DNA from: Diphasiastrum complanatum
Lineage: Eukaryota; Streptophyta; Lycopodiopsida; Lycopodiales; Lycopodiaceae
Assembly: GCA_029204225.1 (NCBI GenBank)
Contig: CM055095.1
Span: forward strand, 23,603,641 to 23,667,640
Direction: 5' to 3'
DNA length: 64,000 nucleotides
Shown: positions 49,713 through 61,755 of the stretch, piece by piece
Numbering within the stretch: position 1 is the first letter of the stretch
Layout of the letters: each line of letters starts with the position of its first letter
Made by a program: the position numbers and the translations under genes
The notes under the pieces: generated by a model
The model's database searches: none
What the model was told of the DNA's origin: nothing
What the model saw: only the letters and a program-made list of their open reading frames with translations

Positions 49713-49929
49713 GAAACAAAAAACTTTTTGATCACTAATTTATTATTCCCCACCAATTGATTGGAATAGCTAATTTCTGGCCCCTGATAAATAAAGAGCA
49801 CAATCAGCTTATGTCATCAAGAAACCAAAAACTTTTTGATCACTAATTTATTATTCCCCACCAATTTATTGGAATAGCTAATTCCTGGCCCCTGATAAAT
49901 AAAGAGCACAATCAGCTTATGTCATCAAG
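49713..49929. repeat. 108-bp tandem duplication upstream of the peptidase start
   Basis: Two consecutive units beginning at 49713 and 49821 share ACTTTTTGATCACTAATTTA and CCTGATAAATAAAGAGCACA with only a few differences. They lie 160-380 bp upstream of the start codon at 49551, so in the leader, a leader intron or the promoter. Confidence 0.93.
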
Positions 49930-51340
49930 GAAAATAAAAGAATGGCAAGAAGCTGACGATGATTTCACCTTAAAAAATGCTAGAAGCAATATCCAGGACT
50001 GTTGTGACATTCCCACTGAACTCTGAAATTCAAATTGATGCTCGGGTTCCAAATGCATGAGATGGGCATTCCATCGACCTCCAGAAACGCCCACAACTTT
50101 TCTAGCCTCTTAAAGATGTCCACAACACTGGACCTTTCTTACAATTTTGCCTGGGGTGGTCACCTGCAAGTAAGTCCCAGCTCATTGGTGCTCGGCCTTT
50201 ACGCAAGCGTCTGCTTTCAGCCTTCATTCCTGACCTTCATATCTGGGTGCCAATAGCAACCCCTACTTCCTAGCAGTGTATTGTTCCCACAGAAATCCTA
50301 AAATTCTACATAGGATCCTCTTGTCACTTCCTTTAAACATGCTCTCAATTCCTCGTCCCCCTTGCCTTTCCAAGTCTCTCTGTCCCTTTCCAGATTTATG
50401 CTCAGCATTTGATTTTGCTGCAGCATAATAGCATGTGAAGAGATCAGGAGAATGAGGGAGGTCGGGTGTAAGGAGAAATGCCTAATGGTTCAATACTCCA
50501 CTAAAATGCAGTTCAAAGGCCTGTCATCGTTCAAAAAGGCTTTGCACAAGTAAACGTTGAAGGTCAAAAGTGGAATGAGCAATATATTGTGAAAGTGTAT
50601 TCTAAAACAAGAGACCTGAATGTCTTTTCTTCTGGCATGAACTTCCATATTTTGTCAACTGCAATTTGGAATGGATTCCATGAGCAAGAATAATAGATCC
50701 ACGTCATAGAGAGCACGAGCAGCTCATTATCCGTTCATCTGCACATGAGCTCATGGGCTGATCTTTTGACAAAGCGTCCACTAGTTCTGATATATCTTGC
50801 TGTCTAATACCAGATATGGCGAACAAGACCAGGGCACAATCTTCAGCCTTGTGAGGTCTAATCACAAAGTCTTAGACCATCAAGTTCTTCATGCATAATG
50901 CAGACCAAAATACTACACATCCTGACTCACTTCATCAGTGTGTGATGCATAAAGGGACCATACATTTTACGCCCAACCACTTGGACTTCACGATGCATTG
51001 AAAACTGCACTTGAATGGCTGGTGCAACCCAGCAAAAATCTGGAACGAACCAATGGCATCAAGCGTAGAGCTTTGTAGAGGTCAATCGCGCCCAAGAGTA
51101 GGTGGAGGTCACATAAATTCTCGGCTGGAATACAGCTCTCAATGTGGCGTGGCTTGTGGAATTTGTATGAGCAAACACTTTGCCAGCCTTTTCCCCTCCA
51201 CTTTTTGAAGCAATGGCTATGAAAAATAGCTTCTGCAAAAGGAAAAAAACAGGTCACTTTTCACAGGCCATCTCTCACATGCTTAAAAGCATGCAATAAA
51301 ATCAGCTCTGCAGTGCGCTGGCCGTGGGCAGCCCCAATGC
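49930..51340. other. Peptidase 5' flank, no gene recognised
   Basis: Mixed-composition DNA without conserved coding frames. It may include a 5'UTR intron of the minus-strand peptidase gene if transcription starts in the GC-rich block near 51.6-51.8 kb. Confidence 0.4.
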
Positions 51341-51367
51341 CTTCACTAGAAGCTGGTTGTAAGCAGA

Positions 51368-51598
51368 ATGGCTACATCATTTAGGGCATCAAGCTCCCTG
51401 CTCTCAAAACCCACAAGCTCTTTCTGTGAAAGGAGATACACTTCCGCCTTACATCCCGCTCCTAAATCCAGCCTTCCGTTTAGCGAACTTACAAGAACAC
51501 GCAGCGAAAGCTCGCTCCATGCCAAAAAAGGGTCAGAGACGAGCCGATGCCCGGAGGCATGGAGCCTTGAATGGAGGAGCAAACAGAGGCGCTTATAA
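51368..51598 (+). CDS. Short ORF resembling a plastid transit peptide
   Basis: The 76-codon plus frame MATSFRASSSLLSKPTSSFC has the Ser/Thr/Ala/Arg-rich, acid-poor composition of a chloroplast transit peptide (MAxS start). It continues as LHPAPKSSLPFSELTRTRSE and then loses character. No mature domain follows in frame and no homologue is recognised. It may be a lone first exon, an exon fragment or chance; confidence is low. Confidence 0.25.
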   Translation: MATSFRASSSLLSKPTSSFCERRYTSALHPAPKSSLPFSELTRTRSESSLHAKKGSETSRCPEAWSLEWRSKQRRL

Positions 51599-51840
51599 GA
51601 CCAAAACAGAAATGCCAGGACGCTGCGAGCAGATCAGATCGCAGGGAATGGATAAGAGGTGCGGGAGGATCGCAACCAGCAAATCTAGCAGCAGCATCGA
51701 CGCAAGGCAGCAGCAGCTGGAGGCGCTCTGGCGATGGCTATGGCGAAGGCGAAGGCGCGAGCCGCGAGAGAGAGAGAGAGAGAGAAAAGCGAGAGAGCAG
51801 AGGCGATTACATCGGAGAAGAAAAAAATAAAAATTAATTA
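51590..51840 (-). promoter_or_regulatory. GC-rich, GA/CT-repeat block, candidate promoter/5'UTR of the peptidase gene
   Basis: This is one of the few GC-rich, CpG-containing stretches in the window. It ends in (GA)n at about 51769-51792, which reads as CTCTCTCTCTCTCTCGCGG on the minus strand, a composition common in plant 5'UTRs. It lies 2 kb upstream of the peptidase ATG and would require a leader intron. This is inferred only. Confidence 0.3.
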
Positions 51841-53520
51841 ACTCCAAATCCGGGATTAATTAACTTAAACATAATTAATTAGCTGCTAACGTACGGGTCT
51901 AATATTAAAGAAGCTGGCCAAAAGGTAAGCAGAAAATAGACCATCGAATATTTTTTATTTTAAATATTTTTTTATTTAATTATTTTTTCTAAATATTAAT
52001 TTGCTATCGAATTATCTTTATCTATGAGTAATTATTTATCTAATATATGTTTTCAGGTGTTTTTTTTTTAATAGATTAAAATAATACGACCGACGAATCT
52101 AAGGATGGTCATGGCCCACCATCCAGCTAGGTCAATCCGCAAACGGTCTCTGCAGGTGACCAGGCCAGTCAGATTGACGTTTGAAGGTTGAAGTCTCCAA
52201 AAAGTCACAGTCGTTTTGGCATTTTTGGCATGTATTTTATTTGGGGCCCACAAATGCACCATGAATTCTTTTTAGTTGTTGCTTGACAAGTGCCATGGTA
52301 AAGGTAGGGCCACTGGGGCTTTGGGTTAGGAGGTCGCCGAGCTGACTGTTGACATACCCTACCCTCTTAGTTTCACATTCCTAAGGAAATTTGCCTAGTC
52401 AATTCGGGTGAGGTCATTGTCAGGCTAACTAACCCCCTTGCAGATGCTCTCGTAAGAGAGAAGGTGAGAAGAAGCAAACGATTTGAATTGGTGCATCTCT
52501 CGATTGGTGGAGGTAGACTTGCAACCAAACAAATGGTCTTGAATTGTTGCCTCTTCATTGGTATAGAGGTAGACTTGGAACCCAACAAATGCACTTTGAG
52601 GCTCTAAGTGAGCTTGGCATGTGCAACTTCCATGCGTGTCAAGGGCCGGCCTACTTGACTTTGAAAACAAAGCAAAAGATCTAACAATATTAAATGAAAG
52701 GCAAACATAAAGATTTCTTTCTATTTAAAGGTAGATTACTATTTGAAGGCATCCTTAAACATACATGTCATCAAGCTTAAAAATATGTTTAATCTAAAAG
52801 GTGAATACCCACTTTACATTTCTAAGCCCTAAATGGCAAGCCCAAGGGGTCATCTCATTTGCCACTTTGGGACATGTTCGGTCTAGTGTGCAACTGGACT
52901 AGCCCATTTTCGTTTGATTTACTTTGATCGAGGTCTACAAAATATAGAGAGTGTACGTCTAAGCAAGGCCAATCCAAGGTTGGAGCATAGATCTCTTAAA
53001 TATCTCTATTATGCATGTGTCCAACTTTAAGCTTTTGTCAAGCAGGCCACATTCATAACTCTTATCCAACTCAACTACTATGGGTTGCCTAGTACGACAA
53101 ATGCCTCCACACCTTTCCGCTTCTAGTACATATAAACCAATTTGATAAATCAATTTACTATCAAATAAGCCATTTGAAAAAAAAAAACATTTTTTACCAC
53201 AAAGCAAATAGGTTAGTTTGAGTATTATGAGTTACTATGAGCTTCTATTTTGAGAATTGATCTTTCATCGAGGGAGGCACTATGCTTGAGGCCAAAGAAA
53301 ACACACTCACATGCATCTATTCACATAAAACAATCAAGTTTGAATAAGACATCTCGTTTGGGAATGGTGGGGTTTGTTGCACTTTCTTAGTTGTTAGCTG
53401 AAAAACTTATAAGACTTCAGAAATTATGTCAAACCACAAAAAATTTGGTGGGTATGGCTAATTGCAAAGCACAATCAAGTGATTTTCTATATAGTAAGAG
53501 CAATGCTTAAGTGAAGAAAC
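51841..53520. other. AT-rich intergenic DNA, no gene recognised
   Basis: Long A/T runs at about 51950-52080 and no coding signal. A short imperfect direct repeat (TTGAATTGGTGCATCTC / TTGAATTGTTGCCTCTTC with flanking GGTAGACTTG) occurs near 52490-52580. Confidence 0.55.
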
Positions 53521-53569
53521 AAAATGTTTCTAATTGCAAAGCTTTCAGCTTTCAGCCCTCTTCCTGACG

Positions 53570-53690
53570 AAGATGTTCGCGAACACGAAAGTCACGAGAA
53601 GACACGAACACGAAAGATTCGCGAACACTTGACGAGAAGACACGAATATGAAAGATTCGCCAACGAGAATCTTTTGCGGTCGAGCACGAG
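53570..53690. repeat. Short CGAACACGAAAGATTCGC-type tandem repeat
   Basis: Imperfect units containing GAGAAGACACGAA and GAAAGATTCGC repeat about three times, near the presumed outer end of the copy B LTR. Confidence 0.7.
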
Positions 53691-53817
53691 AAAGTCAGAC
53701 GACAGAGACAAAACCAACGACGCGACACGGAAAACGTCGCGTAGGACTTTCTGCCCTCACGCTCCAGCGAAGATTCATGCAAGTACCCAGAAGTACAGAT
53801 ATCTGACCTGATCGCAT

Positions 53818-54497
53818 GACGTCAGCAGATACACTCTAGGTCGTGGCTAATCTGTCACTCTTGTAATTTTCTGATTAGTTGTAGATGATTAGTCACTCTA
53901 ATCTTAAAAGTTACATAGAACGACTATATACTTGCTGGATATACTTGACATAGATGACAGAGAACACACATACAGTGTAGTAGTTTGATGCTAGTAAGCA
54001 ATCAAGACGAAATACAAACGAGAAGTCCACCTGCGTGCGAGACGTGTTCTGTGATCAGGATCCATAGAGATCCACAAGTCTGCTAGTAAGCGAGACATTT
54101 ATTCGTGAGAGAACTGTATTTTCTCTCATGCCGAAGCACTGCGTGAATCTGCATGTAGTGCTTGAAGAATCAAATAAAATCAATAGATGATCTTGTAGCC
54201 ATTGTGCACATGTCTCCTTTTTCGTTGTATGATCTTGTATGCAAATGTGTCTGCTATTATTCGTGTGTCTGATTCTCCCATTAATTTTAATTCCGCACAT
54301 TGGTTGAATTTATTGAAGACTGCAATTCATAAACGTAGATCAGCAGTGCCTGACTACATTCTGGAGGACTGTAGGAGTGACTCAGCTGGCAGTGTCCAGT
54401 GACCACATCTGAACTCCATCCGAATCGCAAGAGAATCGCGGTTGCTTCGCGGTCACGACAGTTTTGCGAGTGTTTCGCGACAACCCATTTCTCATCA
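53818..54497 (+). repeat. Copia 5' LTR (copy B), left border uncertain
   Basis: The right end is firm: TTTCTCATCA followed by G and the PBS at 54499. Only the last 165 bp are shared with copy A. A TGACGTCAG near 53818 could be the start, but no second LTR copy is available to confirm it. Confidence 0.5.
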
Positions 54498-54498
54498 G

Positions 54499-54511
54499 TG
54501 GTATCAGAGCC
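54499..54511 (+). other. Copia primer-binding site (copy B)
   Basis: TGGTATCAGAGCC follows the LTR end and precedes the gag ATG at 54614. It is the standard initiator-tRNA-Met PBS. Confidence 0.88.
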
Positions 54512-54613
54512 TACCTACTTGTTGTCATAATCTGGCATAGCCAAGAAGCTATCAGATCCAGGAGCAAGCATTTAGACAAACACCCATCAACGAGGGAACA
54601 AACTTCAAAAGCA

Positions 54614-57600
54614 ATGGCTTCAATCAGCAGCATGCAGAACAAGATCTGCACAATTCTTGATTTCTCAGGATCTAACTTTCTAGCCTAGAAAGTTAAGACA
54701 TCACTCATACTCAACGGCGAAGGTTTATTCCCCTGGGTGGAAGGCAGAGAAGAAATGCCTACGACATCAAGCAAGGAACTACACAAATGGAGAGAGAAAA
54801 ACGACAAGGCAGTAGCCTTGCTATCATCTTCCATCGAAGATAGTCTCACACTTGACCTGGCAACACTCTCCAAGGCTAAGGAGATGTGGGATGCATTGCT
54901 CACCAGATTTCAGACGAAATCAAGAAGTCAAATCATGATGCTGGAAGATTAGCTGACGAATCTATAGTGGGATGAAAAAGACCTCACTTCTTTCGTGAGA
55001 AAGATGAAGGATCTGTTTCTATCACTACATAACTCTGGAGCAGAGAATGAAGTGTCAGCTGAGAAGCAGTTCACGTACTTGCTGAGAGCCTTACCCAGAT
55101 CATTCCAAACGACAAGAACCCTGCTCGCGAAAGATCCTACCATGAATCTCGAAAAGGCGATTGTCGATATTTGAGAGGAGGTCGAGGCCCGAGAACACCT
55201 TGATCACAATGATGGTTATGACCATGCCCTCTACGGCAACAAAGAAAGGTCCAAGAAGCAATTTAAGCCTAAGAGGGAGTCGAATCAGAGGCAGGATTGT
55301 GATTAGCAAGCAGAGAGAACGAGCAAGGGCAACTGGAAGAGCAAAGGTAGGTCGAAGCAGCAAGGTGCAGACAAAATACTTGCATGAGATGCATAAGAGA
55401 CGGGCATACATTAGATACATGCTGGCTCAATCCCAAGATTGAGTGTATCCATTGCCACAAAAAGGGCCATGCAGCCGTGGATTGCCGCCAGAACCCGATA
55501 AACAATCAGCACAGAACAGACAAGAGAACAACAACAGTTCATTCTATGTCGAGGAGCCCGAGAGCTCGAAGATGGGCGAAGAAAGAACGAACAGAAATTG
55601 TTCGACCGCCTACATCTGTGAAGACATGTGTGCAACATCGACATCTGACACACATGAGGTGATCCTAGACTCAAGAGCCACCTCACACTTCATGACGTCA
55701 AGACAAATAATGTCTGATTTCAAAAGTGCAGATCCTTCAAGATTCATAGTTCTTGGAGATGGATCTAGACATCAAGTGAACGGTATTGGTTCACTATGGC
55801 TCAACACCGACGACTCGAAGACGTTTTATTCGTGCCTACTTTGCCCTGTAGCAAGAATAGCAGATGCAGGGATGCGTGTGACATTTTCTAATGAAGCATG
55901 CAACGTGATTGACGCCAGTACAGATCACTCCAGGCAAAAGGAAAGGAAACCTATATCATTTGAAGGTACGCCTACCTGCAAATTAGGTGCATCAGACTCA
56001 TGATGACTCACCAGACACTTTATGGCACAGAAGACTCTACCACATGAACTCAATGGCACTTTACCAAGCAAGCCATCATGGAGCGATAACAGGGGTCAGC
56101 ATCTCGAATGCAACCAGTTCGACCACCTGTGATGCATGTTTGAAGGGCAAGATGTCACGCACTCCATTCATCAAAGACTCCTACATAACGACTAAGATTC
56201 TAGAGTTAGTGCATTCTGGCATATGCGGACCATTCAATGTGATCTCAGTAGGAGGTTCAAAATATTATATAACCTTTATTGATGATTATAGCAAATTTTC
56301 TAGAGTGTATTTTATTTAGAATAAATCTGAAGCACTTGATAAATTCACAGAATATGTGAATTGGGCTGAGACATGTACAGACAACAAGGTTAAGCATATC
56401 AGGACAGTTCGAGGTGGCGAATAATCTCGAATCGCTTCACTGACTTCTGCAATGATCGTGGCATCATTCACAGAAGAACTACAGCCTACACGCTGCAACA
56501 CAATGGTGTTGCTAAACGAATGAACATGACCCTGATGGAATCAGCCAGATTATGATGGCCTACTCGAAGGCTCCAAGGGTATTGTGGGCTGAAGCAGTAG
56601 CTACAGCCGCTACTTCCAGAACAGAACAGGGCAAGTATGGTGTTCCTCACGCGACACCACATGAGCTATGGGGGGGTAGAAAGCCCAATATGTCTCATGT
56701 CAAAATCATTGGCTGTGCAGCTTATGCACATATTCTTGATAAGCTTTGAAAGAAGCTTGATGAGAAAGTCGAGCATAGATTTTTGGTAGGTTATGACAAC
56801 AATTCATCATACTACATAATCTACATGCCAAACACGAACACTGTGAAAACAGTGAGAGATGTCAGATTTGATGAGAGTAGGACAATGGCCAACCACGATC
56901 CTATCAGCTACGAAGTTCTGGAGAGACACTATTATGACCTGCTGCAAGTGACAAAGGGAGCAGAGGACGAACACAAAAATGAAAATTTTTGAGTCGTCTC
57001 CCATTCGAACGACGAATCTGAAGAAGAAAGATTCGAGAGGCAGCTTGCTGCCACAGTTCTTGTAAACCAAGATGGTTCCAAACCAAGCAGAACAGACAAA
57101 GACGAAGGCATTGCTGTCCCAGGAGGATCTCCTAGAAGGTCGACAAGACCACGAAGAGCGCCAGCAAGATATGTGTCAGGCAGCTCAGCTTTCACATCAG
57201 AAGAGTTATGCAGATTTAGTGGCGCACCACAGATTTCCGAGGAGGGGATTGAATGTCCAGAAAAGGACTGATGGATCCAAACCATAAATGAAGAGATGGA
57301 GTCCATGAGGAAGAACCAGGTATGAACGTTGGAGCCATTGCCACAACAAGACTGTCAAATGCAAATGGGTCTTCAAGCTCAAACACAGACCAGATGGGAA
57401 TGTCACGAAATACAAGGCAAGACTGGTAGCGAAGGGATTTTCTCAGAGATACGGTATTGACTACTCTGAAACCTTCTCTCATGTCGTCAAACATTTGTCC
57501 CTACGTTTGTTATTTGCATATGCAGCAACTTATGACTTCATGATCCACATTGTGGATGAGAAGACAGCCTTCTTGCATGGTGAACTAGACGAATTGGTCT

Positions 57601-58755
57601 ATATGGATCAACCCCCAGGATATGCCTCGAATTCACTTCCTGACTATGCATGCAGAATGCATAGAAGCATCTATGGTCTGAAACAATCAGCCCGATGATG
57701 GTACAAGAAGAAAGATCAAGCCCTGAAATCATTGGGATTCAAGCTTTGTTGGCTGATTCCAATGTATATGTCAGAGTTACAGATGGGCAGATCATCATCA
57801 TGGCTGTATATGTGGACGACACTCTGATACTTTGCAGGAGTGAGTAGCTAATTGTTGAAGTGAAGATAGACATCTCGAAACATTTCGAAATCGTGGATCT
57901 GGGAGAAGCCAGGTGTTACCTAGGCTTACAAATCGAAAGGGACTATGATGGCAAAACTTTGGACCAACTTGGAGTACTCATCTCGAAGTCCATTTAGGAA
58001 CACTTGAAAGGCTCTGAGTGTCGGTAAGTTATACCTTCACCAGTCCAGAAACACCTATAAGATCCTACAGGATTTTGAGATGCTGAACTGCAAAGGAGCA
58101 AATACTCCAATGCTCGCAGGGATCGTGCTGACAAATGATGATTGTCTAAAGACTGAGGAAGAGAGAGAACATATGCAACTAACACCTTATAGGAAGTTGA
58201 TAGGATCACTGATGTACCTTGCTGACAACACATGTCCTGATATTGCTTATGCAGTATTTAGGATGAGCCAATTCTGTACGAATCCAGGCTCGACACATTG
58301 GAAGATCGCAAAACGCATTTTGCAATATCTTCAATTAACGAGGGATTACGAGTTGTGTTATTGTCGTGATGCAGATTTCAGGATACTTTTCTACAACGAT
58401 GCTAGTTGGGCATCTCTCAAGGACGATTGTAAAAACGTCTCGAGAGGATGCACCATCGCATCAGGAGCAGCAGTTCTCTGGGTCAGCAAGAAGCAGACCG
58501 TTGTAGCCTAGTCATTCTGCAAAGCAGAGTACATTGCAGCAACAAAGATGGCCAACGAGATAATCTAGCTAAGGCAGTTTCTGGACAAATTGGGCAAAAC
58601 TAGGAATGAGCCCCTGGTCTTGCAGATGGACAACACCTCTCCAATACACCTGACGAAAGATCCCGTGTTCCATTCTAGAACAAAACACATCGCGATCAAG
58701 TATCAGTTGATCAGGGATCTAATTGAAAAGAAGATGTTGCAGATTTTACTTGGCT
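54614..58755 (+). pseudogene. Copia polyprotein, inactivated (copy B)
   Basis: Same domain order as copy A: gag from 54614, two zinc knuckles near 55384-55490, protease near 55665 (DSRATSHFMTS, Gly to Arg at the active site), and integrase HHCC at 55990-56150 with HSGICGPF at about 56212 (catalytic Asp to Gly). RT lies at about 57340-57850, with the YVDD block shifted out of the main frame. RNase H runs from 58080 to 58755. Shared stops include those after MMLED near 54952. Copy B has its own one-base deletion near 56420 (GGCGAATAATCTCG), which adds a frameshift in the integrase core. RNase H ends at the gypsy junction. Confidence 0.93.
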
Positions 58756-60540
58756 TGTTGAGTCAACCGTGACTCTCTTATCATTATTGCCAAAGGCAAT
58801 TTTACTTAGTTTCCAATCTTGAACCACCCCTGCCATTTGTAGTTTGGGCGTACCAAGAAGGACCTTGTAAGTGTGTACATCATCGGATAAATCTAGTATA
58901 ACACATTCAATAATGCTCAGCTTATAGTGTGGTAGATCCAGTTGGGTAAAACCCCAGGTCTTTGCTAATGACAAATCCATAATATTAATGTCTGATCCAC
59001 TATCTAAGATAACAGATACTGCGGGATAATCTTTATAGACCATGGATAAGGTGATGTTATTTCCCTTAGCAACACCTATGTTCATCCTTGGATTTTCGCT
59101 GTTCATCTTTTATATTCGACAGCTGGAAACTTATGTGAATGTAACATTTAAGGCCCATGATAGATTTTATTGCACTGTGGAAAGGCATTGTGATATGAAC
59201 GTACAAGAGTTTCGAGAAAACTTCAAGTCCCTGTAGTGGTTGTTGCTCTTGAGATGGAATTGGAGCTGATAACAGACGTTCCATTTTCTCTTCTTCCTGC
59301 AATAACTCTTTTCTTATCTCGTCATAGCATCTTTGTTCCATTACTGGATCCGGATAGTCTCTAGGTAGTGTGGAAGTTGTCAAGGAACTTCCATGTTCGC
59401 AGCAGGTTTATCCACTTGGGTTTGTTGCTGTTGGGCTTTGTGTTGTGCTCGAGTTAGGACCCTAACTGGTTCGTGATAGATGTGGCGGGTAGGTAGGATC
59501 TTATTTTGTCGTTTCGAAAAATCTTTAAAATTGTGTTTTCTAACACAGTCAGGGCATTCTGAATGGTAGTTTATTTCACTTGGCAGTCGACCATAAAGTT
59601 CCTTGTTTCACCACATATGAAGCATATGTGTCTCATGGGCCCTTGTGCAATCGCATAGCCATCTTGTATGGCTAGCACTTATGAACTTTTTGGATGGTTT
59701 ATTTGCTCACCTCCTTGATAGGAAAATGAGGTTTCTTCTTGGTAAGGAATGTAACTTCCAACTTGGGATGCTTGTTCTATGTGGTATGATTCATCAGATG
59801 AGGTATCTACAAAATTATTTTGAACTGGTGCTTCATTTGGCACGTTTTATTTATTACCTCTTATGATTGGTCCTTTGGGGGCTAGACCTAATAGAGATAG
59901 GCATGGTGGTTGTTGTAAAGTGGGTTGCCTAGGCAGTTCTTGGATCTGTTCATATTGGTTGTTCCTCTGGTGATATGGATTCAATGGAGCGTAGAGAACA
60001 AATGTAGGTCTAGGAGGTTGATAGTTTACTCTTAAGTATTCTCTTTGAGCATACCTTGGGTTGTAATAACAATGAAGTGAGGTATGTCCCATGCCATTAC
60101 AAATCTCACACCTTCGCATCGAAAATTCAGGAACTGGCTAATATGAAGGACATTCATTTCTAGTATGTGCACCTTCGCAATGTGGGCACCAAATGTTTTC
60201 GCGTCTGTGATGTACCTATCAAGTGGGTAATTGACCAGACATACTACTTTGGATAAATTTCAGGGTATCTTGAAACTCCTTGGTGAGTTTCTCCATTTGC
60301 GGTTGATGTTGCCGGTTAAGCAACTCCATCTGCGATTCCAAAGCTGATCTCGGGTATCCACATTTGGCTTTGATTCATGTAGAGTACAATGTAGTCTTCT
60401 TTCCCCGGAATCCTCAACATTTGGTCCTTCGTCTTCCTCCATGATGGCATCAAACATAGCTAGTGTGAAACACCATAGCGAGTCGTCGACCATTCGTGGT
60501 TGAAAAACACCACCTTGGTTAACGCGGCACACTACTCACA
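58755..60540 (-). pseudogene. Ty3/gypsy gag-protease remnant (copy B)
   Basis: Mirror of 26366-28150. On the minus strand it carries gag knuckles CEICNGMGHTSLHC (near 60095) and CPHCEGAHTRNEC (near 60170), the P/Q-rich linker, and the protease block VILDSGSDINIMD near 59000. Minor differences from copy A include one codon change near the start (DDSLWCF against DDLLWCF) and small changes in the linker. Confidence 0.88.
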
Positions 60541-60714
60541 CTCGTCGTCAATATTGTCTAGTGAAATACCTAGACTTGACGGTCGGCGAAAATACCATCG
60601 CTTATCAAACAAAACGGCGTGTATAACTTGCACCTCACGAGCATTTTACAGAGCAAGGAAAAATGACGAAAAGACCCCATCATATTAGTTTCATGAGAAG
60701 TAGCCTTTTTGCTG

Positions 60715-61215
60715 AACATTTCTCGTACGATCTTCTAAGGGCACAGTCTTACCTAGTGAGAATCACCTGACTTTAAAGGCACATATCTATACACAAAAGT
60801 CCATATCCTATTAGAGATCATGATCCTAGAGTTGAAGATTACATATTAGAAATCTAAAGGCACAGTCCTAAAACTTGAAGGAAATACCCCAGAGACGAAG
60901 GGCAAAATTCACATTTCTAGGCCTTATCCCTCTCGGGACCTAGAACCAAAATGAGAAGTAGGCCCTAAACTTTTATGGTAGCATCTTGAACATTGACGGT
61001 GCACGTCCTAAACCTTAAGGGTAGTACCTTACGTTTTGTGGCTAAAATCAGAAGATTTTTAAGGATGCGCCCTTACAAGTCAGGCTACGTCCTAGGGGTC
61101 TAAAAGTATACTCCCAAAGGTTAAAGGTAGTACCCTAGAGCTAAAGACAATGGCTTAACAAATTGTTGGTGCCCTAAACCATACCACACCTACCTCTTAG
61201 CTGTAAAGGACTATC
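60715..61215. repeat. Degenerate ~30-bp minisatellite (copy B)
   Basis: Mirror image of 25690-26190, with units such as CTAAAGGCACAGTCCTAAAA and GGTGCACGTCCTAAACC. Confidence 0.6.
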
Positions 61216-61337
61216 TGGATGCCGAATTCAATGGGGAAAAAGACATTAGTGAGATCATAGTGTGAATTGGCAACCGGAAGGTTTTATAGAACTGTGACTC
61301 TAGAAGCTACTTAATCATTGCACCAAAAATGCTAGCA

Positions 61338-61755
61338 CTGTTAGATTTTAATACTCAACCTTAACAATCGTTCAAGCAATGAGCATCCGGAAAAACAGTC
61401 GAAGGCCGATTACATATTTTGGACCTTCGCATTTTTGCAAACTTCATTTTTGCTTTAAAATATTTTTTAACAGGCACCTTCGTCTTTTTCGTCTTTTTCG
61501 CCTTCTTCGCATTTTTCGCCCCTTTGGAGAAACATGACATAGTTACCAAAATGCCTTGAAATCCATTTTAGGCCTACCTTCGGGTTCTTTGCAACAGTGG
61601 CAGACCGACGTCGCCAACATATCATCAACCCTAAAAATAGTTGGATGGCTAAAATATCCCAAGGGCAGTTACCTACTTTGTACATATACAAAGACTGGTG
61701 TAAATAGCATTTAATGCGTGTAATATATATATTTTAAAACACTCATAAATATATA
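61338..61755 (+). repeat. Truncated Copia LTR (copy B end)
   Basis: Starts TGTTAGATTTTAATACTC and matches 25147-25553 in inverted orientation. The last ~56 bp present at 25091-25146 are missing. Confidence 0.8.

Larger units (their letters stand above)
54333..61755. repeat. Large inverted duplication, copy B
   Basis: Reverse-complement partner of 25147-32565, with the same chimeric order of parts. Its right end breaks inside the LTR at AAATATATA, where it joins the RNase H of another Copia element. Its left end continues into a longer LTR than copy A has. Confidence 0.95.
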
